64,000 bases of DNA from Amorphophallus konjac (taxonomy: Eukaryota > Streptophyta > Magnoliopsida > Alismatales > Araceae): positions 202,408,102-202,472,101 of the forward strand of contig CM040125.1 of assembly GCA_022559845.1 (NCBI GenBank). The letters are read 5' to 3'. Made by a program: the position numbers and the translations under genes. Each line of letters begins with the position of its first letter. Position 1 is the stretch's first letter. Below are positions 36,451 through 49,350 of this stretch, piece after piece. Below the pieces are notes generated by a model. That model made no database searches. It saw only the letters and a program-made list of their open reading frames with translations, and was not told where the DNA came from.

Positions 36451-36661
36451 GATAAATAAGCCCATTTATCCTAAAGACCATGTGAAATCAAGTCCCAATA
36501 AGCCCAACTTCGAGAGAAAGCCTAGCCAGGGAGGAAGGACCCATAAAATCAACCCAAAGACATGCCTGGAAATGGCCCAATGAGTAATGGACAACTCGAG
36601 ACATCAAAAAATGATGGTAAGAAGAATGACCCAACTCATAGGCAAAAAATGGGTGTCAACA

Positions 36662-38382
36662 ATCACGAGGTTCCGTGGGCTATACAGCGGAAAAACCTGA
36701 GTGGATCGTAAAACACAATCCGAGACCCACAAAAGTGCTCCGAAAACTCTCTGATTCCGATCCGAAGGATCCAGTGTATTACAGATAATCTTACTGCGCT
36801 CAACCTGTTAAAAGCTGCAGTAGATGTTACCAGGTGCCCTTTTGTTTCCAATTGCAGCACTGCCAAGGAGATTCTAAATGGCTTTGCTAGGATCCATGAA
36901 GGAGAAAGTCACGAATGCCTCATGGCTGACAACCCAGATCAGCTGAGTGATCCATCGTCATCTCAGGTAAGTTCTGACTCAGAAGACTTTACCTTTGAAG
37001 AGATTATGGATGCTTATGATGAGTTTGTTAAACAATACAAGAAGGTTATGTCTGAAAACAAAAAGTTGAGAAGAAGACTTAAATCCAACTCTAATGATCG
37101 CTCATCATGTAAAAAATGTTCTACTCTAGAAGAGTTAAATGGAGCCTTTTTTATTAACATAGAATTAAACAAAGAGCAGGTTAGTGGTTTGAAAGCTGAA
37201 AATGAAGCTCTAATAGGTAAGATGTTTGAGCTGGAAGAAGTTGAGAGGGAATCAAAAGAACAAAATATAGTTTTGATTGAAAAACTGAGTGCTTACAAAA
37301 AGGGGAAGCATGCGGCTGTTAATGATAGTTCTGAAAAACTGAATGAACTTCAACTGGAAATTGAGAACTACAAAAATGTGAATGCCATGCTCAATGAGTA
37401 GCTTGCTGAATGTGAGAAGGATTTGGCTAGTTCAGAACTGAACATTTCCTCATTGAAAAATGAAATCCAAGATCTAAACAACTCACTGTCAAAATTTGTC
37501 CAAGACAAAGAAAATCTAGACATACTTTTTGGGACAAAAGTGAATTTTCAGAAAGAAGGGTTGGGTTATAATCCAATGAACAAAAAGCCCTTCGAAAATA
37601 AGTTGTACACCTCCTTTGTCTCCGGCTCACATGAAGCCAGTACATCTAGTGTTCCCCTAAAACCACCTGCAGCCCAGAAAAACCAAAAACAGAACAGAAA
37701 TCAGAAAAAGAAAACCTTTGAGCAAAAATAGAAAAATGGATCTGTTTGTTTCAGTGAACATGTAAAAAATTCTGCTAGACACTCTTATGCATCAAAAAGA
37801 ATGAATGTTCATTGTTTCTATTGTGGTATGCAGGGTCATACTATGCATAACTGCCATGTCATGAGAAATTATGAGTTATTAGGATCCAAGAACAAAACCA
37901 ATTTCAGTCACAATGAAAAGCCAGTCAAGAAAGCTCAGTCTTGCCATTGCTATCATTATGGAATGGTTGGACACAAAGTGTCAAATTGCTGGAAGTTGAA
38001 AAAGAGAAATGAGAAAGTGTCTGTGTGTTGTTCTCACTGTGGAAAAATTGGCCACACATTCAAGGATTGTTGGTAGTTGAAAAGAAGAACTCATTTCCAT
38101 GCTAAAAATTCTAAGATCTCAGTTCACCAACAAAAGTTTAATGCACATGCACATAAGAAGAATGCCAAATCTTTTGTGTGCTGCTTTTATTGTGTTGAAT
38201 GTGGACATATGTTTGATGATTGTCCTTGGATGAGAAGTGATGACTTGAATGCAGCAAGGAAGAGAAACATGCATGCTAGACATGGATCTAACCCTCTAGG
38301 ACCCAAGAAGGCTTGGGTACCTAAAAGGTCAACTGAGAATTGTTTTGTAGGGTGCTTTGGAGCTGAACAAAGGATCAATTGA
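36662..38382 (+). pseudogene. SIRE-A gag remnant
   Basis: One frame with in-frame stops (36711, 37399, 37729, 38074) runs from the Tat border to 38382. It has a UBN2-type segment (NCSTAKEILNGFARIHEG), an acidic Ser-rich part, a long charged coiled-coil region (37000-37500), then zinc knuckles CFYCGMQGHTMHNC, CSHCGKIGHTFKDC and degenerate ones. The end AWVPKRS is where a protease would normally follow in autonomous relatives; here noncoding DNA follows. Confidence 0.85.
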
Positions 38383-41376
38383 AAATGGAAGCTCAAGGCA
38401 CAGGTTTGTAAATAAAATTTTCAATTTGTGTTAAATCTGCATGTTAGGTTCTCTTTTAGTTATTGCAGTTAAGCCTTTTTATTGCCTTCAATAAATTCTG
38501 CACAGGTTGAAATTTTCCTCTTTGAACTGTTGAAAAACTCTCCTTGGCTAAACATGAAAATTTGATCAGCTTATGTGATTCATCTTGATATTGAGAATAT
38601 TTGGATTTCTAGTATATCAAAAGGTGTGTGTTGGAATGGTGTGCTAAATCCTATCAGGAAGACAACACTTTGCATGAGGTGATCTCCGGATCTAAGTTCT
38701 CCACCTCGTACTAGAAATCAGAAATTTCAAATGCTTAACTCATGAAAAATCTGTCATGCTGATGAAATTAATGTGACGATGAGTTTGCTGCTAATAATCT
38801 GCAAGGAGTTAAGTTCAGCTTGTTGCTCTCGCACCTTTAGCAGTCATATGAATCTTGTGTTTGTCATTGGCAACAATCACTTGATGATGTCTACCTTGGC
38901 TACTTTAAAATTTAATTCTTTGGACATTTTCAGGTGTATTGATTGAGGGGGAGTTCAAAATTTTGTGCTTCATATTCTAATGCATCATTCATATGGACAC
39001 TTGCTTGGCTGTCAGTATGTTCTTGAGGTCTTGAGTATTACGTTGAGGGGGAGTTTGAGAGTTTTGTCCCTCAGATTGGAATGATTGGCACATATACTTT
39101 GAATCTGCATATGTTCTGCATAGTAAATATCATGCTAAGGGGGAGCTTGAAGAATTTGTGTTGCACATGACAATGCACTACACCTTTAATACATCACCAT
39201 GCCATGACCCGTTTGGTATATAGAATGGTGACATGTGGAAAGGTAGGTTAAGCATGTCTGAAAACTGTCACCATGCGTGAGATGATCTTCAGATCAAGTC
39301 CTCCACCTAGTACCATGGGTCAAACATTCATATGTGTCATAGAGTGCATATTTCCCTATCAGATTTCGCTAGGTTTTTTTTAAGTCCATGCACATAATCA
39401 GGGGGAGTCAGCATAAGAGCCCGGTCTGCATGTTTGCATAGTGCTCTATCTGAAGTTTCAGGATCATCATCATGTTGACATCTGAATTGATTGCATACTC
39501 TCAAGAGGAGTTTGATCAACTTTGGCAGGATTGTTCATTGTTGAAATTGTATGCCTCATTTGCATGCTTCATAAATAAAATTGTTCAATTTTAAAAAGAA
39601 TTTCAGTTTTTGAGAAAATTTGAAAGCATGTTTGAATTTGCCTTCTTGATGTCATGATTGCAAAATGAAAATTTGCCATGATTTATGTTTAATTTAAAAA
39701 ATGTGTTTGCTGAATGCTTTTCGAATCTGGCAAGACCTTATTCCATCTAAACTTGAGATTCTTCTGAAAATCCTCCTGGCTGCATGGTATCACCCTCTTG
39801 AGTTGACCTGAAGTGCTATATGTCTAATTTGCATACCTCCTCTTTCAAAAACACAACACTTGTCATCATGATACACTATCTTGTGTTTGTGCATTCCCTC
39901 AGGTGTGCTTAACTGGCTGTTCTGAGAAATGTTAGTGTGTCGACACCAACCTTGAGTGTGTCGACAGTGTGTCAACACATCAATTAAATCTTCCAGAAAT
40001 CTACGTTCTATCTAGCAGTTGTCCCTCGACACCATGTGGTGCCTGCATCGACGCACCAGTTAATATGATGCTCTTGCTCATTTCTTAAATACTCATCCTT
40101 AGATTGAACTGTGCTCACTCACGTCCGATGAGCATCACTTCCTTTGTTTCCCTCTTACAACATCTGAAGTCACTGCACTTCCTCAGGGGGAGAGTTCACT
40201 GTCCATTCTCATTATCTACATGACTACATTCTATGCACAAATCAGGTTTCTGCATCTTCCTACTAACATGGTGATTTTACCTTGGCTCTGACACTCCATA
40301 AGATTTGATTTCTTTTGGAACTCCTGAAAATCAGTCATAGTTCCCAATTGCTTGGAACATCATATGCTTGCTCGATACCTGGCTGCCTACCCCAATTTCC
40401 TTGAATGCCTTGAACTCTTGGGAGACTTTCAATCTGTTACTGACTTCATTTAGCAGAGCAAACTTTAAAAAGAATCTTCTTTTATGGAGTTCTATGATTG
40501 CCCAGGTCATAAAAACTATTGGTTTAAGTTTAATGATTTCTTGAGCTTTAAAGCTAAATGGTCTTGAAAGTGGTTGTATTCAAACTTAATGGACCTAAAT
40601 CAATTTTTCATGTTATGACATGCTATGCCTTCTTAATTCTGAAAGTTTATTTTAAGTACAAAGGCATCACTATTTAAGGAACCACATTTCAATATTATTT
40701 TTAAACATCATGATAATCTGAAAAACTTCGTTAAGAGCAACACATAATGAAAGTAATGATTTCAGTCACACTGAGTAACTAGGGATATTGACGTCTGATA
40801 AACGTGTATCCTCACGCAAAAAGGTGTGTACTAAAGATTCAATGCCCTAAGGCAGAGCAATGTCAATAGACTCACTGAGAAACTGAGTCCCTTCATCAAT
40901 GAAGTGGAGTGGGCGGAGTCATGAAGTGCCTTACTACCTCTGCTCTAAATGAAGCAGAACAGTGAGTTGCACTGAGTAACTAGGGATGGTGGCGTCTAAT
41001 CAACGTGAATCCTCATGTCAAAAGGTGCATGCTTCACTTGACTGCTCTAGTGAAAGAAAAATTAAAAAGAAAACTTTGAAAAAGGTAGCACCCCATGGTT
41101 AAAATCAAAAACTTCATAAGGTGTTTAACCTCAATACTAATTGTAGTTTCTTTCAAAGGGGCTAATGGAACTGAATTAGTAGGATGAAAGGAGGTTAACC
41201 TGGTCTGTAATATATAATAATTGTTTATTTCTATTAATTTTGAATGCAAAAATTTTCAACGTTTATATTTGAAAAACTCAGAATTCATCAGATTTAAACC
41301 AATCAAAAGATAAGGGCTTTATCATTGGAGTTCTATAACTGAAGATTCTAAAAAATCTATAACTCTGCATTTATGA
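38383..41376 (+). other. SIRE-A 3' noncoding region, part 1
   Basis: No gene. It contains repeated PPT-like tracts (AGGGGGAG at about 38947, 39047, 39138, 39400, 40185), two copies of a module near 38670-38710 and 39270-39320 that recurs in SIRE-B, GTCGAC-type motifs (39934-40065), and two copies of a module with ACTAGGGAT...GGCGTCT-like text (about 40780 and 40975). Confidence 0.7.
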
Positions 41377-41698
41377 ACAATGTTTTAGACTGAAGATTTT
41401 TTTTTTTTTATGAAACCAAGTCATCTAATAGGGAAGAAGGGAGAGTGCACCCCCATTCCAGAGGAAGGGAATGTTCTCACTCCACCTATCCACCATTAGA
41501 TACTTTTTTTGTATTTATGTATAAGGAAATACAAAATCAAAGGGGCATACCCCTGGAATGTACAGCCTCCCACAGGAGGAAAGAAAAACTGCTAAAGCCT
41601 TTAAGAAACAAAACCTATGGATGATTAACAAATAGCTTCTGTACACAGTGAGCTATAGAGTAAATGATACTACTCTTCCAGACTACCAATCAGCACCA

Positions 41699-44600
41699 TT
41701 AGACCTTTCTAATTCTGAAATTAGGCAGGCCAATTGCATCTGCAATGGCATAACCTTTTGCAATAGCAGGAAGCTCACGAATTGATTGAAATTCCATATT
41801 TCTGCCCATGATGATTGCATAATTTGCCAAAGCATCAGCAACCTGGTTTGCCTCTCTGTAGGAGTGAGTAATCGGGCAATGAAGAGGGGAGTACATATTT
41901 AGAAGATGTTGCCACCAAGGTAATAAAGACCAAGGAGGCGCTTTCTTGGAATTTAGTAATCTAACCAATGAAAGAGAATCTGTACAAACTGCTTCTAAAT
42001 GTATATTATGTGATTTAGCCAATCGAAGACCATCAAGAAGAGCACGTCCCTCTGCAGCCATATTTGTTCCATGACCATAAAAATAGGCAAATCCCATTAT
42101 TAAGAAACCCCGGAAGTCTCTGATGCATCCTCCCCCCCCAGAAATACCAGGATTACCTTTACATGCTCCATCCACATTTAAAATGAAACCTGAGGCAGGG
42201 GGGGTCCATCTTATGAGAATACACTTTAAATTCTGGCAAGAAATTTTAATACCATGTCTGAGAAGCTGCCCCTGATATTCTGTATTTACACCTTGCTTGA
42301 ATTTGATCTGATCAACCACATAAGAAGTCTCCGAAGAAATATAGTTAGCCATTCTCAATCCATTAATTTACTGCCCTTCAAATCTAGCTGAGCATCTACT
42401 TTTCCATATTTCCCAAATGATCAGACTGGCAATAATAAGCCTAATGAAATCTTTAGGCTTATTTCTAACAGTCTTGTTAACAATTAATTCCAGTCTTCTT
42501 CTGATATTGTCTTCATTCATACAATTATGACTGAAAAGAGAAGCAAAGTTACTCCATAACTGATTTGCAATGTCACTCTTTATGAATAAGTGGTTTTTTG
42601 TCTCTGTTTCAGAAAAAGTAGTGCAACAGTTACACTTGGATGCCATTACAATGCCATTTTGTTGAATGAGGCTGTCAACTCGAATAGCTTGATTCAAAAC
42701 TTTCCAGCAGAATAAAGATGCCCGAGGAGAGATTCTACTGTGCCAAAGATTTTTCCAGTGAGGATTAAATCTGACATTCTGTCCTTTCAACAAAGAGTAT
42801 GCAGTTTTCAAACTGAAATCTCTTGATCTAGTATAAGCCCAGACAGGGATATCATCACCTGTTTGAGTATTGAAGCTTTGTAGCTGCTCTTTCATGTTCT
42901 GATCTTCTATAATACCCCAGATAGGGTGCTGATGATTTTTAATAACTTCCTTCACTGAGCAATTATCAAAACCCTGAGAAATCAATGCTATCACTTCTGT
43001 GAGAGGTCTCCCCTTAAACCAATTATCTTTAAGAAAATTTGTATTGGCTCCATCATATACCACCATTCTATATCCTGAAAGTAACAGCCTTCGGGCCTTC
43101 TCAAAGTCCATCACTTTAATTCCTGCAGGAAAAGGAAATTTACTTGTTGCAATATGTTGATTATGCAAATACTTACTCCTCATAAACCTGGCCCACATAT
43201 ATGTATTGTGAATAGTATTCCAAATCAACTTAATATAGAAACACATTTGGGAATCTGCCAGACTTCTTATTCCTAGACCTCCTTCCGTGGTGGGGCTGCA
43301 GATCCTTTCCCAAGAAACCCAATGCTTTTTTTTAACAGAGTTTATACCCTGTCAGAAAAAGTTGGAACAAATTCTCCCTATGTGATTTATAATAGTGTAA
43401 GGAATAGAAGCTGCAGCAGCTGTGTATAGAGGAATAGTGGATAGCACTGCTTTGATTAACACCAGCCTCCCACCCTGTGATAAAAGTTTGCTTTGCCAAC
43501 CAGCAAGTTTATTACTAACCTTGTCAATCAAATATTTGAAATGAGGGATCTTAACTCTGCCCTTAAAGAGAGGAATACCTAAATAGGTAATGCTTCCACT
43601 TTTGTGACAAAAGCCAGAAATTTGATTCATCTGAGCAACAGTTCTATTAGACATCTGGTTAGCAGTGATGAAGCAGCTTTTGTGTGCATTAATCTGTTGC
43701 CCCGAGGAGGTCTCATACTTCCTCAAAAAATTCAGCAAGTTTTTAAAAGAAGCTAGTCCACCACTCATAAAAATCAGAGTGTCATCAGCATAGAGAATAT
43801 GAGATATAGGCTGCACTCTCCGAGGAAGATGATAATACTTACATAGGCCATTTTGAAAAACCTTTCGAAGGCCTCTGCTCAATACTTCCTCATAGAGTAT
43901 GAATAATGCTGGGGCAAGGGGATCCCCTTGTCTTATCCCTCTTGAAGATCTGAAATATCCATGAGTCTGACCATTAAATGCTACTGAGAACCAGTTATTA
44001 ACCAGCATCTGGGATATAAGGGAAATGAACCTGCTGCAAAAGCCAAACTTTTTAAGGACTAAGAAAAGAAAATCCCATTCCATACGATCATAGGCCTTTG
44101 CCATATCCAGCTTGATAATCATGTTGTGACCCCTAACTGGTCTATCAAGGTCCATAAACAGCTCCTTTGCCAGCAAAAAATTATCAACAATTTGTCTGCC
44201 ACTGACAAAACAACTCTGTTCCTCAGAAATTATAAGTGGAAGGATTGGTTTCAATCTATCACAAAAAATCTTTGAGACAATTTTATAAGTGAAATTACAT
44301 AAACTAATGGGCCTAAAATCTGCAAAGGAATCAGGGCTTTTGACCTTAGGAATCAGACTGATAATAGTAGAAGTTACCCCCTTGGGTAAACCTTGACCAA
44401 GGAAGAAACTCTGAATTGCTTGTATCACCTCTCCTCCAACAATATCCCAACAATGAGAAAAGAAACTCCCTGTGAAGCCATCAGGGCCTGGTGAACTATT
44501 TCTAGACAATGCAAACATAGCATTCTTCACTTCCTCAGCAGTAGGTATGGAGCATAATAAACTGTTGTGTGTATCATTAATCAAAGAAGGAATAGTGGAG

Positions 44601-45862
44601 AGTAGACCCTCATCAATAAAATGCTGTTCAGTTGTCAAATGTGCCTTGAAAACTTCTACAGCTCTTTCTGCTAGAGTGCCCTGATCTGTGACCCATTCTT
44701 CATTTACCTTCAATTTCTGAATGAAATTTCCTTGCCTTTTTATTTGTGTGTATTGGTGGAAAAATTGGGTATTTCTATCCCCACATGTAATCCAGTCAAC
44801 CCGGGCCTTTTGAAACCAAAACAACTCTTCTCTGTATAAAATGAGCCTGAAATCTGCATTAGCTTTATTAAGCTTCATTCGGTTTTCTGATATGGGATTT
44901 TCATCATATAATTCTTGAGCTTGTTTTACTAGAGACTCAGTTAGACTTTTGGCCTGAAATATGTTTCCGAAAACATCTTTATTCCATACTTTAAGATCAG
45001 CCCTCAAACATTTCAACTTAGTCTGCAATTTAACAAAAGGATGACTGTGAAAAACATTATAACTTGCCCATTGATTTTTCACAAAGGCCAAGAAGTCCTC
45101 ATGAGTATGCCACATTTGTTGATACATAAATCTTCCTGGAGAGTGCACAGCAGGATTCAATGTGATTAATAAAGGAGTGTGGTCTGAAGTTCCTCGAATT
45201 AAATGTCTGACTGACAGAAGATTGGATGACCTAGCCCACATAGGATTGAAGAAAACTCTGTCAAGACGAGCTTGAATATTAGAAACACCAGTCTGATTAT
45301 TCGTCCAAGTATAATTGGAACCAGTAAAGCCAGCATCCACAAGACCAATTGCAGTAATGAAACCCTGAAAATCAATCATTGCTGCCATGGAGGACAAAGA
45401 CCCACCTCTTTTTTCCTCCGGAGTAACAATACAATTGAAATCACCTCCCAACACCCATGGGGCATTTACTGTCTGACTAAAAGTCATGAGGGAATCAAAC
45501 ATTTCTCTTCGTTCATAGATGTTACATGAAGCATAAATGACTAAAAATAACAATGCACTATTATCACTGCCTTTGATAGCCACAGTTAAGTACTGTGTGT
45601 GAGTTTCAATAACCTCAACACATACGTGGGGTTTATAGAACAGCCAAATTTTTGATTCATCACCATTATTCACAAGTGGTTCTTGCATTCTAATTTGCCT
45701 AGCTATTTTCTTAGCTCTGCTAAATTGTATGTGAGGTTCAACAATAGCAGCTAGACTAATGTTATTAGCCTGAATATGTTGAGCTAAATTTCTAACAGTA
45801 GCTTTGTTGCCTATTCCTCTGACATTCCAAAGAAGAGCCGAGTTAAGTGATTGCATTGGCAT
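41699..45862 (-). pseudogene. LINE ORF2: endonuclease, reverse transcriptase, RNase H
   Basis: One frame of about 1388 codons with two stops (TGA at 43352-43354, where TGG is expected; TAA near 42368). The endonuclease has WNVRG, GGDFN (D141, N143) and SDH (D227, H228). RT has D586 in KLDMAKAYD and YADD (D693, D694). The C-terminal RNase H (VDGACKGNP, AAEGRAL, CTDSLSLV, EANQVADALA) is typical of many plant L1s. Only two stops break it, so it is a fairly recent copy. Confidence 0.93.
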
Positions 45863-47288
45863 CAGAAAAATGTGACAGAGTAACCTTAGTTTTAGCTTTC
45901 GCCCTTGTCAGCCTGCCATCAGTAAACAGAACTCCAGAAATCAAAACCTCATTTCTTTTTGCATCCGAAGTTTGAGAGCTAGCAATTTCATTCCCTTGAT
46001 CCATCATTCTGATATTTTCTGAAGCAGACAATTTAGAAATAGTGTCTGAGCTGTAAAGAGTGGCAACCTCTTGTTTATTCAATGTGAAATTTGGGAGATG
46101 CATCAAGGTATGATTGAAATGAGAAGTCTCTTCATTACATGTTGATATCTCCTTTGTATTTGGAACTTCTTCAATCCGAGGTAAATGCACCAAGGATTTA
46201 ACCCTGCTAATAGTATCTTTAGTACAAATAGATGATGATGGACCAGTGACAGTGCCTTTCTCCAACTCAATACAATGAGAACTGGAGCTTAAATTCTCTT
46301 CAGGAACCTGTTTAATGTGGGAACATTCTTCCTCATCCCCTGAACCATCTGAATCAATTCTTAATACCGAGAATGTATTTCCATCCTTAATTGCCATTTC
46401 CTTCTTTGCTAACGAAGATTTAGGCCTGTATTCCTGTCGATAAATCCTGGTATTCACAACATTTGCCACATGCTGTACTGATGTTTTACGAACTTCCAAT
46501 TTCCCCTGTTTCCTTCTACATTCTTTGTTGGTATGACCAATCTTATGACAATTCGAGCACAAAAAAGGCACTCTATGATAGTTAATATACTGCCAGAATC
46601 CCTCATTTTCTATACCAATCCATATCCGATCCTTTCGCTGAGTATCGAGATTTAACTCCACACATACTAAAGCTTCTGTAGTATTTGTCATGGCAGCAGT
46701 TGCCTCATGAATTCGCAGCACCGGGCCAATATTACCAGCTATAGATCGAATCATATCTTCATAGAAGAAATTAACTGGAAGAGCAGGAAAACCAATCCAG
46801 GCAGGAATAACAGAGGGATCCGCGTCAAAATCAAAATCATGAGTCCATCGAAAAAATCTAAATAGAAAACCTTTGATATACAAACTTCTTTGCAGAAGGA
46901 TTCGAGTAAAATCAGCCTCACATCCCATCCTTATCAAAATATGTCTAGCATTTAGTCGACTGATGACAAAATCTAGATTCAAATGGAGATGCTGCGAGAG
47001 ACAAAGCTTGATCTCCGGAATGGACGGGCGTCCATAAGAACATTTAGCAATAATCGCATGCTGTAATTGAGAGCAAGATACCTTCACCTCTTCCCGTGAA
47101 AAGAATACAGCAGGTTCCCCCTTGTCCGTGAAAGCCGGACCCTTCACAGGCAAAGAAAAATGTGGTCGATGATGAGATTCCATCAGCATTTGCGCATAAG
47201 ACTTCCGAGGCAGAGCTGCTACAGGAACCGGATGAACATCGGCATAATTTTCCTGTGGGATCTGATCCTCCCCTGCCGCGCCAGCCAT
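45843..47288 (-). CDS. LINE ORF1: DUF4283-type RNA-binding protein with CCHC knuckle
   Basis: 481 residues, intact, starting 89 bp inside the element. Residues 60-240 match the DUF4283 region of plant L1 ORF1 proteins (WIGFPALP, RIWIGIENE). The zinc knuckle is C244-C247-H252-C257. The C-terminal 200 residues are hydrophilic and variable. Its 3' end overlaps the start of ORF2 by 20 bp. Confidence 0.88.
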   Translation of the reverse strand: MAGAAGEDQIPQENYADVHPVPVAALPRKSYAQMLMESHHRPHFSLPVKGPAFTDKGEPAVFFSREEVKVSCSQLQHAIIAKCSYGRPSIPEIKLCLSQHLHLNLDFVISRLNARHILIRMGCEADFTRILLQRSLYIKGFLFRFFRWTHDFDFDADPSVIPAWIGFPALPVNFFYEDMIRSIAGNIGPVLRIHEATAAMTNTTEALVCVELNLDTQRKDRIWIGIENEGFWQYINYHRVPFLCSNCHKIGHTNKECRRKQGKLEVRKTSVQHVANVVNTRIYRQEYRPKSSLAKKEMAIKDGNTFSVLRIDSDGSGDEEECSHIKQVPEENLSSSSHCIELEKGTVTGPSSSICTKDTISRVKSLVHLPRIEEVPNTKEISTCNEETSHFNHTLMHLPNFTLNKQEVATLYSSDTISKLSASENIRMMDQGNEIASSQTSDAKRNEVLISGVLFTDGRLTRAKAKTKVTLSHFSDANAIT

Positions 47289-47399
47289 GGCCGACAGGAG
47301 GGGAGCTCGCCAAGCGGGAAAGAAGAAGCGGGATCAGAGCTTCTCTCACTAGAAATGAAGAGAGAGATTGAGCTCTTACAATGATTTAGACTGAAGATT

Positions 47400-48215
47400 C
47401 CATATCATAACAATTCTTGGAAATATCCCATCTGCAACTTCTAAAAATCTGCAATTCCATTGTTGATAACTGGGTGCACTTCATTCAAGTTGTCAAGCTA
47501 TATGGTATTCTCATGTGCTCTCCATACTTGCTTCTGGTCATTTGTGTCAAATCTGAAATTGTTGTCAGCTATGCTCTTAAACTTCTCATTTGGTATCACT
47601 TCCTCTATTGGTAATTCCTGCTTCATCATTTACCAACAAGCAAGTGGTATTATCCTGCAACAAGTGGTATCTCTTGAATGCTTCAATTAATATCAAGTGG
47701 TATAAGCTTTCTTGTTTCAACAATTGGTATCGGCCTTCTTGTCCAAATTGAATTCATCTGCCAGTTCTTGCTGTAAACTTACTCCTGCACTGATTTTTTT
47801 AAAAAACACTTGATATCTTTGCAAGTTCTGAGAAATTTGTAGTCAGCTCTACTACTCTCCTTGGTGCCAACTATGCTCTTGAATTCATCAAGTGGTATCA
47901 TTTGGTATCAGCTCCTTTGGCATTTGAATGTTAATCACCTCATGCAACTCCATGTGCTCATATTCTGACTCTAAAATTAGCTTTAATCTAAGCCCTCTTT
48001 ACTGACGACAAAGGGGGAGAAAATATGTGGAGTCATTGATATTGGAGAAAATGTGTTCATTGATATTAAAAATAATGGAAAAGAGTGTTAAAGAGGGAGA
48101 GAACATTAAATCATAGAATCATGCTTATCATGTTGAATCATATCATGCATGCATTGAATATTATTTTTAATGACATCAATGACTCATAATTGCCATCATC
48201 AAAAAGGAGGAGAAT
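47400..48215 (+). other. SIRE-A 3' noncoding region, part 2, with PPT
   Basis: No gene. Several AAGTGGTATC words occur between 47640 and 47900. A PPT-like AAAGGGGGAGAAAA lies at 48010, and the final PPT AAAAAGGAGGAGAA at 48201-48214 directly precedes the LTR. Confidence 0.65.
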
Positions 48216-48859
48216 TATTGTATCACAGGTTTTGATGATGTCTGATTACGACTTATTGATGAATCTAATGTGATTTTGATGATGTCAACATGCATTAAGT
48301 TTAGATCAGAGACCTCCAATTGTGTGCCAACAAAGACTGAGTGAAAGCAAGCATGGCAGTTTGAGAACGTGATATTGGCAGATCAAGCATCTTAGATCAA
48401 GCTTCAGTCAGATGATGGCTTAGACTAATAGAAGCCCAAGGTGCAAAGGCCTTTGGATGCACAAAAATCAAGAAATGCAAAAAGGCTGGCCAGTTAGTCG
48501 ACAACCAACTGATAAGAAAGAGAAGAACCAAAACAAACAAGTTGCGTCGACTGAAGGTACATTATGTTGTTGAGTGCGTCGACTCCAGATGATTTTTTTA
48601 GAAGCCACTTCTTCACTGCATCGACTCCATATGCTTTTAGGGGCAGCTTCAAGCATACTTCAACGAGTCCGTCGACGCAAGACTCTCATGGCGTCGATGT
48701 GAGCGACGTCACGTGGTTCGGGGAGCGAAGAAGACGCGGAGCGCGCGGGCTCCTCTTGTTTGCTGCAACACAGAAATAAGAGAAAAGAGAAGGGGCCACC
48801 ACGGGAGATTACTCCGGCGGGGCGAGCGGGACAAATGTAATATAGCAAGATATGAGGGT

Positions 48860-49350
48860 TAAACGGCCATAGCGGGAAGCGACTCGCCGCGGCCTCGGGG
48901 GGACGGGAATGGTGTAGAAATCAAATAGCAAGAATTGAAACGGCCATTGGGAAGTGACTCGCCGCGGCCTCGAGAATATGAGCAGATAAGAATATAACAG
49001 AATATAAGGAGAATATAAAGAACGGGAATTTAAACGGCCATTGGGGAAGTGACTCGCCGCGGCCTCGAGAATATGAATAGATAAGAATATAACAAAATAT
49101 AAAGAGAATATAAGAACAAGAATTTAAACGGCCATTGGGGAAGTGACTCGCCGCGGCCTCGAGAATGTGAGCAGATAAGAATATAACAGAATATAAAGAG
49201 AATATAAGAACGGAATTTAAACGGCCATTGGGGAAGTGACTCGCTGCAGCCTCGAGAATATGAGCAGATAAGAATATAACAGAATATAAAGAGAATATAA
49301 GAATGGGAATTTAAACGGCCATTGGGGAAGTGACTCGCCGCGGCCTCGAG
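48860..49350. repeat. Tandem repeat of about 94 bp, six units
   Basis: Each unit starts AAACGGCCATTGGGGAAG and contains CTCGCCGCGGCCTCGAG followed by an AT-rich stretch. Units start near 48863, 48938, 49033, 49126, 49217 and 49313; the first is shorter and diverged. Confidence 0.88.

Larger units (their letters stand above)
8787..36661 (-). mobile_element. Tat-lineage Ty3/gypsy element with antisense PMD gene, twice interrupted
   Basis: Gag-pol runs on the minus strand from 33613 to 15656. The lineage is shown by Tat-type RT (YVDD), an additional RNase H, a G-patch-like segment and integrase without a chromodomain. The 5' LTR ends on the right at 36661; its sense start TGTTGACACC is common in this lineage. 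On the plus strand, between the pol end and the 3' side, lies a PMD gene, and extra ORFs antisense to pol are known in Tat elements. The 3' LTR is expected left of the window, beyond Tekay-1. Without the two internal insertions about 14.5 kb of Tat remain here. The right flank ATCAC (36662-36666) is a candidate target duplication; its partner is not visible. Confidence 0.82.
33614..36661 (-). repeat. Tat 5' leader and 5' LTR
   Basis: The sense LTR starts at 36661 with TGTTGACACC. A TATA box (ATTTATA complement, 35755-35761) lies about 900 bp inside. U3 holds the hairpin cluster 36000-36450; the transcribed part holds 34500-35260 hairpins and the shared module at 33975-34085 with the stem-loop 34001-34018. 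The inner LTR border could not be fixed because the other LTR is outside the window and I saw no clear PBS; it should lie near 33.8-33.95 kb. Confidence 0.7.
41399..47377 (-). mobile_element. L1-type LINE, full length, 5979 bp
   Basis: Minus-strand non-LTR element with an 89-bp 5' leader, ORF1, ORF2 and a 3' poly(A) seen as a T run at about 41397-41409. A 22-bp target duplication with one mismatch flanks it (41377-41398 and 47378-47399, core TTTAGACTGAAGATT). It sits in the 3' noncoding region of SIRE-A. Confidence 0.95.
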
